Source: DATKCA01 sp035544675 (GTDB lineage Bacteria; Acidobacteriota; Thermoanaerobaculia; Gp7-AA8). Taken from it: a DNA stretch of 18,765 nt. This document shows, piece by piece, positions 1 through 7,063 of this stretch. The stretch covers positions 1 to 18,765 of the forward strand of contig DATKCA010000211.1 in NCBI GenBank assembly GCA_035544675.1. The letters are read 5' to 3'. Each line of letters opens with the position of its first letter. Positions within the stretch are counted from its first letter, which is position 1. The position numbers were made by a program, and so were the translations under genes. Under the pieces are notes generated by a model, which was not told the DNA's origin, searched no databases, and worked only from the letters and a program-made list of their open reading frames with translations.

Positions 1-1
1 A

Positions 2-346
2 TACTTCCCGGCCGTGACCCGCCTGCTGCAGATCCGGCAGCTGGCGGCGGCGAGCGACATCCAGCGCGGCGCCCTCAAGACCGCCGTCGACGAGGCGTTG
101 CTCGCCGTTCCGGGCGAGCTGGAGAAGCGTGCCGCGGAGAGGACGCTCGCGGCGGAGGAGCGCAAATACATGATCTCCACCGGCACGATGAAGGGGTCGA
201 TCGAGCCGGGAGACGCCACGCCCGATGTGGCGCGCGAGCTCTCCGAGGTGAATCGACTGCTGAGTGGGACGCTGGACGAGCAGAGCGAGGGGCGCCGGCG
301 TCTGAAGGTGCTGACGGACGCGCTGGCGCCGCGTCCCGGAGGTTAG
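2..346 (+). CDS. Unrecognised protein, C-terminal part (5' end outside window)
   Basis: The reading frame is open from the left edge and ends at TAG 344-346, giving about 114 visible residues. A GTG at 14 could serve as a start. The frame continues upstream of it without a stop and no ribosome-binding site can be seen, so I read this as the end of a longer gene. The visible part is charged and probably helical, rich in Ala, Arg, Glu and Leu, with no transmembrane stretch and no catalytic motif I recognise. The segment KYMISTGTMKGS near the middle is the least biased part and would be the best search seed. The gene points towards the minus-strand cluster, with a hairpin between them, so it belongs to a different transcription unit. 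I cannot assign a function. Confidence 0.6.
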   Translation, partial: YFPAVTRLLQIRQLAAASDIQRGALKTAVDEALLAVPGELEKRAAERTLAAEERKYMISTGTMKGSIEPGDATPDVARELSEVNRLLSGTLDEQSEGRRRLKVLTDALAPRPGG

Positions 347-355
347 CCCCCCGTG

Positions 356-385
356 TGCCGGCCGGCTGTTGGAAGCCGGCCGGCA
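356..385. terminator. Perfect hairpin between convergent genes, probable bidirectional terminator
   Basis: Positions 356-367 (TGCCGGCCGGCT) and 374-385 (AGCCGGCCGGCA) form a 12-bp perfect inverted repeat around the 6-nt loop GTTGGA. It lies in the 40-nt gap between the plus-strand stop at 346 and the minus-strand stop at 387, where transcripts from both sides would end. There is no T-tract on either side, so it is not a textbook intrinsic terminator. It could end transcription in both directions, protect 3' ends, or work together with Rho. Confidence 0.6.
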
Positions 386-386
386 G

Positions 387-1082
387 TCAGCCTCCCTGAA
401 CGGCGCGCCGCAGCGCGGCCCGCGCCAGCAGGCGCGTGGAATCGAGCGCCGGCAGCGGAGAATTCGCGTCGTTCATGATGAGCGGGATCTCGGTGCAGCC
501 GAGCACCACGGAGTCGCAGCCTTCGTCTCTCATCCGCCCGATGACCCGCTGAAAATACGCAACCGCCTCGGGCTTGAAGACGCCGTAGACCAGCTCCTCG
601 AAGATGATGCGGTTGATCTCCACGCGCTCGATCTCGTCAGGCCGGACGTATTCGATTCCACGCCGCTCGAGCTTCTCCGGATAGACCTCGCTCTCGACGA
701 GATAACGCGTCCCGGTCAGGCCGACGCGCCGGAACCCGCGCTCACGGGCGTGATCGGCCACGACGCCGGCGATGTGCAGCCACGGGAGCGGCGACCGGCT
801 CTCCACGAACGGCAGCGCCTGGTGGACCGTGTTGTCGGGGCAGATCAGAAAATCGGCGCCGGTCCTGGCCAGCTTGCCGGCCGACGAGAGCATCAGCTCC
901 CCCACACCCTGCCAGTCTCCCCGATAGATGCACTTCATGTACTCCCCGAGAGAGTGCGTGTGCATCGACACTTCAGGGTGGTCATGCGGGCCCAGGACCT
1001 GCGCACCCTCGATGCAGATGGTTCGATAACAGAGAGCGGCACCCTCTGCCGAACAACCCACGATACCGATGTGCTGCGTCAC
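387..1082 (-). CDS. Aspartate/glutamate racemase family protein with atypical active site
   Basis: This 231-residue protein has the length and fold signals of the Asp/Glu racemase superfamily (RacX/YgeA-like). The N-terminal strand is IGIVGCSAEG (residues 5-14). The first active-site region is ICPDNTVHQA (80-89) and the second is VLGCTEIPLI (193-202). Family members interconvert L- and D-amino acids without a cofactor, normally using two Cys as acid and base. Here Cys196 of GCTEIP is present, but the residue directly before NT is Asp83, with a Cys two residues earlier, so substrate and even racemase activity are uncertain. The GTG start (1080-1082) overlaps the upstream decarboxylase stop as GTGA, which fixes the start and implies translational coupling. 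There is no signal peptide, so it should be cytoplasmic. It is the last gene of the minus-strand cluster. Confidence 0.85.
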   Translation of the reverse strand: MTQHIGIVGCSAEGAALCYRTICIEGAQVLGPHDHPEVSMHTHSLGEYMKCIYRGDWQGVGELMLSSAGKLARTGADFLICPDNTVHQALPFVESRSPLPWLHIAGVVADHARERGFRRVGLTGTRYLVESEVYPEKLERRGIEYVRPDEIERVEINRIIFEELVYGVFKPEAVAYFQRVIGRMRDEGCDSVVLGCTEIPLIMNDANSPLPALDSTRLLARAALRRAVQGG

Positions 1083-2458
1083 AGGAACCTCACGATCTGC
1101 TCGACGTGGCGCCACTCCGTCGCCCCGTTGCCGATGGCCACGCGGATGCCGTAGCGGTCGCGCAGCTTCGTGTGCGACACGAACACCTTGCCGCTCGAGT
1201 TGATCCGTTCCAGCAGAGCGGCATTCTCCTCGTCGGAGCCTTTCCTGCGGAACACGACCACGCTCAGCGACTGCGGCGCCAGCAGCTCGACGTCCGGCCG
1301 CTTCTCCAGCTCCTCGGCCAGACGTTTCGCGAAGGCAACGTGGTCGCGTATGACCGCACGGAGCCGGTCGACACCGTAATGCTCGAGGACCAGCCAGAGC
1401 TTGAGAGCACGGAAGCGGCGGCCGAGCTGCAGGCCGTAGTCCATGTAATTCACCTCGGCCGTGTCGGTCGTCTTCAGGTATTCGGGCACGAGCGAGAACG
1501 TCTCCCGGAGGATGTCCGGCTTGCGCGTGTACAGGACGCTGCAGTCGATCGGCGTGAAGAGCCACTTGTGCGGGTTCACGACGATGGAGTCCGCCGCCTC
1601 GATTCCATCCCACAGCCACCGGAAAGACGGCTCGATGGCGGCCGATCCCGCATAGGCGGCGTCCACGTGCAGCCACATCCTCTCGCGCCCGGCGATCTGG
1701 CCGATGGCCCGGACCGGATCGACGGATGCCATGGACGTGGTCCCCACTGTCGCAACGACCGCGCACGGCAGCCGGCCGGCCGCGCGGTCGCCGGCGATGG
1801 CCTCCTCCAGCGCATCCGCTCGCATGCGAAAGGCCTCGTCGCTCGGGATCTTGCGCACACCCCGCGCGCCGAAGCCGAGGGCCAGCGCGGCCTTCTCGAT
1901 CGACGAGTGTGCATGCTCGGAGCAGTACACGACGAACGGCGGCAGGCCGGAGAGGCCGTCCCGCCGCACGTTCAGCCCCATCGCCTCCCGCGCCGCCGCG
2001 ATGGCCAGGAACGAGTTGATCGACGCCGTGTCGTTGATGATCCCGAACAGGTTTCCCGGGAGCCCGAGCTCCTCACGCAGCCAGCGGAGGACGAGCGTTT
2101 CCAGCTCCGTGAGCGCGGGCGATGTCTTCCACAGCATCCCGTTGGCATTGAGCGCCGCCGAAACGAGCTCGCCGAGGATTCCGGCCTGGGAGCCGGTGAT
2201 GGAGAAGTAGGCGAAGAATGCCGGATGGTTCCAGTGAGTGATCCCGGGGAGGATCTTCGACTGGAGCTCGGCGATCAGCTCGTCGTAGCCGCGTCCCGAT
2301 CGCGAAGGCGCACCGGCAAACTGACGCTCGATCTCCCCCGGCTGCACGCGGGACAGGACGGCGTGCTGGTCGATGTCGTCGAGATAGTCCGCGACCCAGT
2401 CGACGAGCCTGTGACCGGCGGCGCGGAACGCGGAGCTGTCCGGATCCAGTTTCGGCAT
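1079..2458 (-). CDS. Pyridoxal-phosphate-dependent aromatic-L-amino-acid decarboxylase (group II)
   Basis: This 459-residue enzyme belongs to the fold-type I group II decarboxylases (aromatic amino acid, tyrosine or tryptophan type), which convert an L-amino acid into its amine and CO2. The PLP lysine is Lys298 in VNPHKWLFTPIDCS. Asp266 in HVDAAYAG should bind the pyridine nitrogen, and His184 in SEHAHSS should stack on the ring. The catalytic-loop Tyr is present as Tyr338, ten residues before the LGRRFRALKLW motif. In this family a Tyr here goes with decarboxylation and a Phe with aldehyde-synthase chemistry, so true decarboxylation is expected. The aromatic substrate is inferred from family resemblance, and the exact amino acid cannot be told. 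ATG is at 2456-2458, 24 nt after the sugar transferase stop. The stop overlaps the racemase GTG by 4 nt. Confidence 0.92.
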   Translation of the reverse strand: MPKLDPDSSAFRAAGHRLVDWVADYLDDIDQHAVLSRVQPGEIERQFAGAPSRSGRGYDELIAELQSKILPGITHWNHPAFFAYFSITGSQAGILGELVSAALNANGMLWKTSPALTELETLVLRWLREELGLPGNLFGIINDTASINSFLAIAAAREAMGLNVRRDGLSGLPPFVVYCSEHAHSSIEKAALALGFGARGVRKIPSDEAFRMRADALEEAIAGDRAAGRLPCAVVATVGTTSMASVDPVRAIGQIAGRERMWLHVDAAYAGSAAIEPSFRWLWDGIEAADSIVVNPHKWLFTPIDCSVLYTRKPDILRETFSLVPEYLKTTDTAEVNYMDYGLQLGRRFRALKLWLVLEHYGVDRLRAVIRDHVAFAKRLAEELEKRPDVELLAPQSLSVVVFRRKGSDEENAALLERINSSGKVFVSHTKLRDRYGIRVAIGNGATEWRHVEQIVRFL

Positions 2459-2482
2459 CGCCCTAGCAGATCACAGTTCGAT

Positions 2483-3922
2483 CTACGAGGCGCCCCTGCC
2501 GGACAGCACGGCGGGGATGGTGCGCAGCAGAATCTTGAAGTCGAGCGAGGGCGACCAGTTGTCGATGTACTGCAGGTCGAGCTTCATCCAGCGCTCGAAG
2601 TCGACGTTGTTCCGGCCGCTCACCTGCCAGAGGCACGTCAGCCCCGGCTTCATCGACAGCCGGCGCCGATGCCACCGGTGATACGCCTCCACCTCCTCGG
2701 GGATGGGGGGGCGGGGGCCGACCAGGCTCATGTCGCCTCTCAGCACGTTCCAGAGCTGCGGCAGCTCGTCGAGCGAGAACCGGCGCAGGAAGCGGCCGAC
2801 CGGCGTGACGCGAGGATCGACCTTCGACTTGAAGACCGGCCCGGTCATCTCGTTGAGATGGTTCAGCTCCGCGCGGCGCTGGTGCGCGTCGGCGATCATC
2901 GTCCGGAACTTGTAGAGCGTGAAGATGCGGCCGTTCAGACCGATCCGCTCCTGCTTGAAGAAGACCGAGCCCGGCGAGGACAGACGGATGGCCAGCGCGG
3001 CGAAGAGGATGATCGGCGCCGCGAGCAGCAGCAGCAGCATGGACACGGAAACGTCCAGCAGCCGCTTGGCCGCCAGCTGCGTCTCGTTCGACGGCGTGGT
3101 CGTGAAGGTGAGGAAGGGGATGCCCTCCAGCTCCTCCAGCTCGATGCGCGCCACGCGGTTCGGAAAGATGTTCATGGCCACTCGCGTGCGGATGCCCAGC
3201 TCTTCGCACATCAGGAAGATCTGCTTCATCTCGTCGAGCTTCTTCCGCGTGACGGCGAACACGATCTCGTCCACCGGCTCCGCCATCGGACTCTCCAGAA
3301 TCCGCTTCAGGTCGGGAACAGCACCGAAGACCCGATATCGCGCCCAGCCGTTCGGCAGCCGATGCCCGTCTGTCACGAACCCGAGGATCTTGTAACCCCA
3401 GTAGTTGTGGCCGGCGATCATGCGGGCCACGTCGGTGGCGCGGCGGCCCGTGCCCACGATGAGGATCGTGCGGTAGTTGAGGCCCTTGGAGCGGACGTAG
3501 CGCGCCAGCACGCGCACGAGGATCTTCTCGGCCACCAGGAAGATCGCCGAGAGCAGGGCGAAGAGAATGAACCAGGCCCGCGAGAGCTGTCGCAGCGGCA
3601 TCAGATAGGCCACCGTGGCCAACAGGACATTCCCGACGATGACCACGCGGAAGATGGTCAGCGCTTCTCGGGTCAGCGGGATCGTGCGGTGACTGTGGTA
3701 GCTGTGATAGCTGAACAGCAGGATCGACCAGATGACCAGAATCAGGGGGAAGATCTTGAGGTAGTCCTGGAGGGGGAAGAGACCGGTCGGGAAGTGCTGG
3801 GGAAAGACGACGGGGAGCACGACGTCACGGATGAAAAATGCCGTGAAAAAGGCTGCCGACGTTAGAACGAGGTCGGCGAAGTAGACGATCCTCGCAATCA
3901 GTCGCGCCTGTTGTTTCAGCAT
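2483..3922 (-). CDS. Polyprenyl-phosphate sugar-1-phosphate transferase (exopolysaccharide initiating enzyme)
   Basis: This 479-residue membrane enzyme of the WcaJ/WbaP/CpsE type would transfer a sugar-1-phosphate from a nucleotide sugar to undecaprenyl phosphate, the first step of lipid-linked glycan assembly. Four hydrophobic segments lie at about residues 12-32, 56-72, 88-107 and 117-135. A Rossmann-like CoA-binding domain follows, with ILIVGTGRRATDVARMI at 153-169. A further membrane segment at about 289-312 leads into the C-terminal bacterial sugar transferase domain. That domain has KQERIGLNGRIF, YKFRTM, the catalytic Asp-Glu pair in DELPQLWNVLRGDMSLVGPRP (Asp385, Glu386) and KPGLTCLWQVSGR. 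The length and domain order match full-size family members. ATG is at 3920-3922, after a 69-nt gap from the upstream glycosyltransferase. The sugar cannot be deduced. Confidence 0.95.
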   Translation of the reverse strand: MLKQQARLIARIVYFADLVLTSAAFFTAFFIRDVVLPVVFPQHFPTGLFPLQDYLKIFPLILVIWSILLFSYHSYHSHRTIPLTREALTIFRVVIVGNVLLATVAYLMPLRQLSRAWFILFALLSAIFLVAEKILVRVLARYVRSKGLNYRTILIVGTGRRATDVARMIAGHNYWGYKILGFVTDGHRLPNGWARYRVFGAVPDLKRILESPMAEPVDEIVFAVTRKKLDEMKQIFLMCEELGIRTRVAMNIFPNRVARIELEELEGIPFLTFTTTPSNETQLAAKRLLDVSVSMLLLLLAAPIILFAALAIRLSSPGSVFFKQERIGLNGRIFTLYKFRTMIADAHQRRAELNHLNEMTGPVFKSKVDPRVTPVGRFLRRFSLDELPQLWNVLRGDMSLVGPRPPIPEEVEAYHRWHRRRLSMKPGLTCLWQVSGRNNVDFERWMKLDLQYIDNWSPSLDFKILLRTIPAVLSGRGAS

Positions 3923-3954
3923 CAGTACTCGTCGCGTCGAATTTACTGCAATTC

Positions 3955-3976
3955 GCGCCGATCCGGTATACGGCGC
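3955..3976. other. Small inverted repeat in the 69-nt gap before the sugar transferase
   Basis: GCGCCG at 3955-3960 pairs with CGGCGC at 3971-3976 across a 10-nt loop. It lies in the longest gap of the minus-strand cluster (3923-3991), which is locally less GC-rich than its surroundings. No convincing sigma-70 promoter is visible on the minus strand. The hairpin may be an mRNA processing or attenuation element, or chance. Confidence 0.3.
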
Positions 3977-3991
3977 AACCCGGCCAAGCGT

Positions 3992-5092
3992 CTAGGGAAC
4001 CAGCTCTTCGAACAGGCGCTCGTACGCATCGGTGACCGCTTCCCAACTGTACCGCTCGGCAGCACGCGACCGGGCCGGAGCCCGCCTCTCTTCGCCTTCT
4101 TCCGGATGCACGAGCCAGTCCCGCAGGCGGGCGGACAGTGACTCGGCAGGCCGGAGCTGAAAATAACCAACGGAAGCCCCGCCGACTTCCCGGTTCTCAG
4201 GAGTGTCGTGCGCCAGCACCGCCCCGCCCGACCCCATCGCCTCGATCAGCGCAGGATGCGTTCCGCCGACCTCCGTGGCCTGGACATAGATGAGAGCGTT
4301 GCGCTGCAGCGTCCGGTAGTCCGCCCCGTAAATCGCGCCTGGAAAGCGGACCGACGGCCCGGCGTGACGATGCAGCTCCTCCACGAGGTCCTTCGCATAC
4401 AACCCCTCCCCGACCATGACCAGCGGTGGCGCGTCGCTCAACTTCTCATACGCCTCCACGACCTCGAGCGGGTTGTTCTCCGGCTCGAAGCGGCTGACAT
4501 AGAGGATGTAGTTCCGGGGCCCGAGGTCGAGGCGGTCCAGGACGTCGGAGTCCGCCTCCTGGGGAAAGTCCGCGCCGTACGGGATCATCACCGGACTGGA
4601 ACTGAACTGGTCCCGGTAGTAGCCCGCGATGACCTCGGCGTCGGCCACCACGGCACTGGCCAACGTTGCGGCAAGCGCTTCGCCGGTCGCGTAGACGAGG
4701 CGGCCCATCGCGTTCCACTTGCGCCGCTTCCGCTCGATGCCGTCGACGTTGATGGCGACGGGAAGTCGCGCGGCGCGCAGGATGGGGATGGTGAAGGCGT
4801 TGGCGGCGTTGCAGAGCAGGATGACGTCGAAGTCGCGGCGCAGCGCATCGAGTGCGGAGAGGAACGTGTGGGAGACGGTCTCGAGGTACTTGTGCCCGAT
4901 GGCGGGGATCACGATCCGGCGGACGCCATTCCAGGTGCGCTGCACCGGTGACGACACCGGCGTCCCCACGCGACAGTAGACCGTCACGTCGTGGCCCCGT
5001 TCGACCAGCCGCGCGGAGAGCTCGGCCACGAACGTCTCGAATCCGCCGTAGCGGGGTGGTACACCGCGGGTTCCGAGGATCCCGATGTTCAT
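3992..5092 (-). CDS. GT4 glycosyltransferase with N-terminal DUF1972 domain (rhamnosyltransferase-like)
   Basis: This 366-residue cytoplasmic GT-B glycosyltransferase has an N-terminus, MNIGILGTRGVPPRYGGFET, that is the hallmark of the DUF1972 domain found in rhamnosyl- and related transferases. INVDGIERKRRKW follows at 114-126. The C-terminal GT4 nucleotide-sugar domain has LYVSRFEPENN (197-207) and the acceptor/donor motif TEVGGTHPALIEAMGSG, with Glu274 and Glu284 as the usual Glu pair. It probably adds a hexose to the lipid-linked glycan begun by the neighbouring sugar transferase. The start is unusual. A 20-bp tandem duplication spans the junction with the upstream GT2 gene, and only the second ATG (5090-5092) opens the full frame. 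The first ATG (5110-5112) reads seven codons to a TGA that overlaps the true ATG. Donor and linkage are unknown. Confidence 0.93.
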   Translation of the reverse strand: MNIGILGTRGVPPRYGGFETFVAELSARLVERGHDVTVYCRVGTPVSSPVQRTWNGVRRIVIPAIGHKYLETVSHTFLSALDALRRDFDVILLCNAANAFTIPILRAARLPVAINVDGIERKRRKWNAMGRLVYATGEALAATLASAVVADAEVIAGYYRDQFSSSPVMIPYGADFPQEADSDVLDRLDLGPRNYILYVSRFEPENNPLEVVEAYEKLSDAPPLVMVGEGLYAKDLVEELHRHAGPSVRFPGAIYGADYRTLQRNALIYVQATEVGGTHPALIEAMGSGGAVLAHDTPENREVGGASVGYFQLRPAESLSARLRDWLVHPEEGEERRAPARSRAAERYSWEAVTDAYERLFEELVP

Positions 5093-5111
5093 CCGAGGAT
5101 CCCGATGTTCA
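5072..5111. repeat. 20-bp tandem duplication at a gene start
   Basis: Positions 5072-5091 and 5092-5111 are identical 20-nt units placed head to tail. Each carries the bases for MNIGILG of the downstream glycosyltransferase on the minus strand. As 20 is not a multiple of 3, the copies are in different frames. Removing one copy would leave a single standard ATGA stop/start overlap between the two glycosyltransferase genes, so this looks like a recent slippage duplication, or possibly an assembly error. Confidence 0.95.
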
Positions 5112-5112
5112 T
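5089..5112 (-). other. Seven-codon minigene created by the duplication
   Basis: The ATG at 5110-5112 overlaps the TGA of the upstream GT2 gene (5109-5111) as ATGA. It reads M-N-I-G-I-L-G and then stops at TGA 5089-5091. That stop again overlaps the glycosyltransferase ATG at 5090-5092 as ATGA. A terminating ribosome could therefore restart twice in a row. Whether the peptide is made or matters is unknown. Confidence 0.5.
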
Positions 5113-6059
5113 TGGAACCACCCGGCCAGGGAGCGGTCGGAGACGCGGCGGCGGGCCTGCACGGCCCGGCGCTTCGCGGAGATGCGCCGCCGGTTCCTCC
5201 ACAGCCATCCCAGCGCGGGCAGCGAGCTTCGCTCCACGGTCACCACGGCACCGATGGTCACGAGATCGCGGAAAAGCTCGAACGGCGAGTTGCGCAGCGC
5301 GAGGTACATCCCCTCGTTCTTCAGGCGCAGCAGGAAGCGGTTCTTCACCGAGTGCATGTTGATCGCCGCCGGCAGCGACCGGCGCGCGGCCGGAGTGACG
5401 CGACGGACGTGATGCGCGACGGCATCGGGCACGTAGAGCGAGCGCCATCCCATCAGCCTTCCGCGCCACGCCAGGTCGGCGTCTTCACGGTAGGCGAAGA
5501 AGTCCTCGTCGAAGACCTCACCGTCGATCGCCACGTCATCGAGGAACGACCGCCGGTACATCCCCGCCGCGCCGGAAACGCCGAACACTTCCGCATCGCC
5601 GTCCTCGAAGTCCGGCTCGCCCTGCCCGATGTCGAGATGCCGCCCGGAGCGGGTCATCCGGATCCCTTTGGAATCGACGCGAGCCGGATCGTCCGCCAGC
5701 AGCAGCTTCCCGGTCGCGGATCCGAACTTCCCGCCGGCGATCTGGAGCGACGATACGAGCTCCGCGCAGTATTCGGCCTCGAGAAAACAGTCCGGATTGA
5801 GAAGGAGAACGAACTCGCCTTTCGATGCGCCGATGCCCTGATTCGCCGCGGCCGCAAAGCCGCGATTGTCATCGTTGCGGATGACGTCTGTAGCCGCCTT
5901 GCCGATGATGGCCGGCCAGTCGTCCACCGAGGCGTTGTCCACCACGATCAGCTCGCGCTCGAGGTGTGTCTGCCGCCGGATGCCTTCGAGGCACCGCTGC
6001 AGGTAGGGCGCGCTGTTCCAGGTGATGAGGACGATCGAGACTAAGGGCTGTCGTCCCAT
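5109..6059 (-). CDS. GT2 family glycosyltransferase
   Basis: This 316-residue GT-A glycosyltransferase of the rhamnosyltransferase-like GT2 group has an N-terminal nucleotide-binding strand VSIVLITWNSAPYLQRCL (7-24), VVDNASVDD (39-47), NRGFAAAANQGI (65-76) and the metal-site variant LLLNPDC (85-91), where NPD stands in for DXD. The later motif DEDFFAYREDADLAWR carries the acidic residues expected for the catalytic base. There is no signal peptide or clear membrane span, so it should act at the inner membrane face on lipid-linked acceptors. The ATG (6057-6059) lies within the end of the upstream GT2 gene, a 19-nt overlap. The open frame extends further upstream, but that part lacks family similarity and overlaps the neighbour. 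The stop overlaps the duplicated start of the next gene. Sugar specificity is unknown. Confidence 0.93.
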   Translation of the reverse strand: MGRQPLVSIVLITWNSAPYLQRCLEGIRRQTHLERELIVVDNASVDDWPAIIGKAATDVIRNDDNRGFAAAANQGIGASKGEFVLLLNPDCFLEAEYCAELVSSLQIAGGKFGSATGKLLLADDPARVDSKGIRMTRSGRHLDIGQGEPDFEDGDAEVFGVSGAAGMYRRSFLDDVAIDGEVFDEDFFAYREDADLAWRGRLMGWRSLYVPDAVAHHVRRVTPAARRSLPAAINMHSVKNRFLLRLKNEGMYLALRNSPFELFRDLVTIGAVVTVERSSLPALGWLWRNRRRISAKRRAVQARRRVSDRSLAGWFQ

Positions 6060-7063
6060 CGGCTGACGGCCTTCTTCAGCACTCCGGCGTAGGCGCGCAG
6101 CGCGTCCCAGCGGCTCTTGCTGCCGTTGCGGAAGCCGAGGAATGCGGCGCCGCAGCGCAGGAACATGCCGGCCACGATGGCCCAGCGCAGCGCTTCGGCC
6201 TGCGGGCGGGAGAACCACTTCTTCGCGTAGCGGAACATGTTGCGATACCAGAGATCGATGAACAGGCCGTACGGCATGTGCTCGAGACTGGCCCCGCCGA
6301 AATGCCGCGCCGTAGCGGCGGGCACGACGTAGAGCTCCTTCTGCGCTTCGGCCAGCCGCCGGCAGTAGTCGACATCCTCGAACCATGCCGGCGAGAACTG
6401 CTCGTCCAGCGGGCCGACCTCTTCGAAGACTTCCCGGCGCACCAGCAGCGCGGCGGCTGCCGGCTGCTCGACGCGCTCCGGCACCGACAGCTGGAGGTCA
6501 TGATACCGGTAGTGCGACGTGGCCCGATTCCTCGGGAACAGCTTGTCGAGCAGCAGCGCCTCGGCCGCCAGAGCATGCAGCGTCGGCAGGCGTCGCAGCT
6601 GGAAGTTGCGCTGCGAGTCGCCGCTCTCATCGGCCAGCAGCGGCGCGGCTGCCGCGGCCGTGGGATGGCTCTCCAGAAACTCGCGCAGCAGCGTGACCGC
6701 TTTCGGATCCAGCTCGCAGTCCGGATTCAGGAGGAAGACATACTTTCCCTTCGACTGGGAGAAGGCCCGGTTCGTCCCGGCCGCGAACCCGTCGTTGATC
6801 GCGCCCCGGACGATGTGCGCGGCAGCCTCGCCCAGGCGCTGCAGCGTCGAGTCCGCCGATGCGTTGTCATAGACCACCACTTCGTACTGGAGACCTTCGC
6901 AAGCCCCCGGGATCGATCGCAGGCAGCGCTCGATCCACCGTTCGCTGTTCCAGGTGACGATGAGGATGGAGATGTCCAGCGGGCGGACTTCGGTGACGGA
7001 TGACGGCGTGAGCGCGGGCGTGACGGGAAACACCGCCGCGGCGGCGGCTCCGGCGCTCTTCAT
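6041..7063 (-). CDS. GT2 family glycosyltransferase
   Basis: This 340-residue glycosyltransferase is related to the adjacent GT2 gene in its core motifs. They are ISILIVTWNSERWIERCL (31-48), VVYDNASADST (63-73), NDGFAAGTNRAF (90-101), LLNPDCELDP (111-120) and FEDVDYCRR further on. The first 30 residues are an Ala/Pro/Thr-rich leader without a motif. A hydrophobic stretch near the C-terminus (AIVAGMFLRCGAAFLGF) may touch the membrane. The ATG at 7061-7063 overlaps the TGA of the upstream GT4 gene as ATGA, which supports this start. An in-frame ATG at 7078 would add five residues. The gene ends inside the next GT2 gene. The shared motifs suggest duplication and divergence, with each enzyme adding a different residue to the glycan. 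Confidence 0.93.
   Translation of the reverse strand: MKSAGAAAAAVFPVTPALTPSSVTEVRPLDISILIVTWNSERWIERCLRSIPGACEGLQYEVVVYDNASADSTLQRLGEAAAHIVRGAINDGFAAGTNRAFSQSKGKYVFLLNPDCELDPKAVTLLREFLESHPTAAAAAPLLADESGDSQRNFQLRRLPTLHALAAEALLLDKLFPRNRATSHYRYHDLQLSVPERVEQPAAAALLVRREVFEEVGPLDEQFSPAWFEDVDYCRRLAEAQKELYVVPAATARHFGGASLEHMPYGLFIDLWYRNMFRYAKKWFSRPQAEALRWAIVAGMFLRCGAAFLGFRNGSKSRWDALRAYAGVLKKAVSRWDDSP

Noticed and set aside
1106..3865. A 919-codon plus-strand open frame opposite the decarboxylase and sugar transferase genes
   Set aside because: Its product is dominated by Arg, His, Asp, Gly and Gln with no domain, as expected for the antisense shadow frame of GC-rich genes. Both minus-strand genes have clear catalytic motifs.
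3923..3991. Internal promoter before the sugar transferase
   Set aside because: The gap is relatively AT-rich and has TTGCGC and GTAAAT elements on the minus strand, but their spacing does not fit a sigma-70 promoter.
6060..6386. Upstream extension of the first GT2 frame
   Set aside because: It overlaps the preceding GT2 gene out of frame and contains no glycosyltransferase motif; the conserved fold begins right after ATG 6059.
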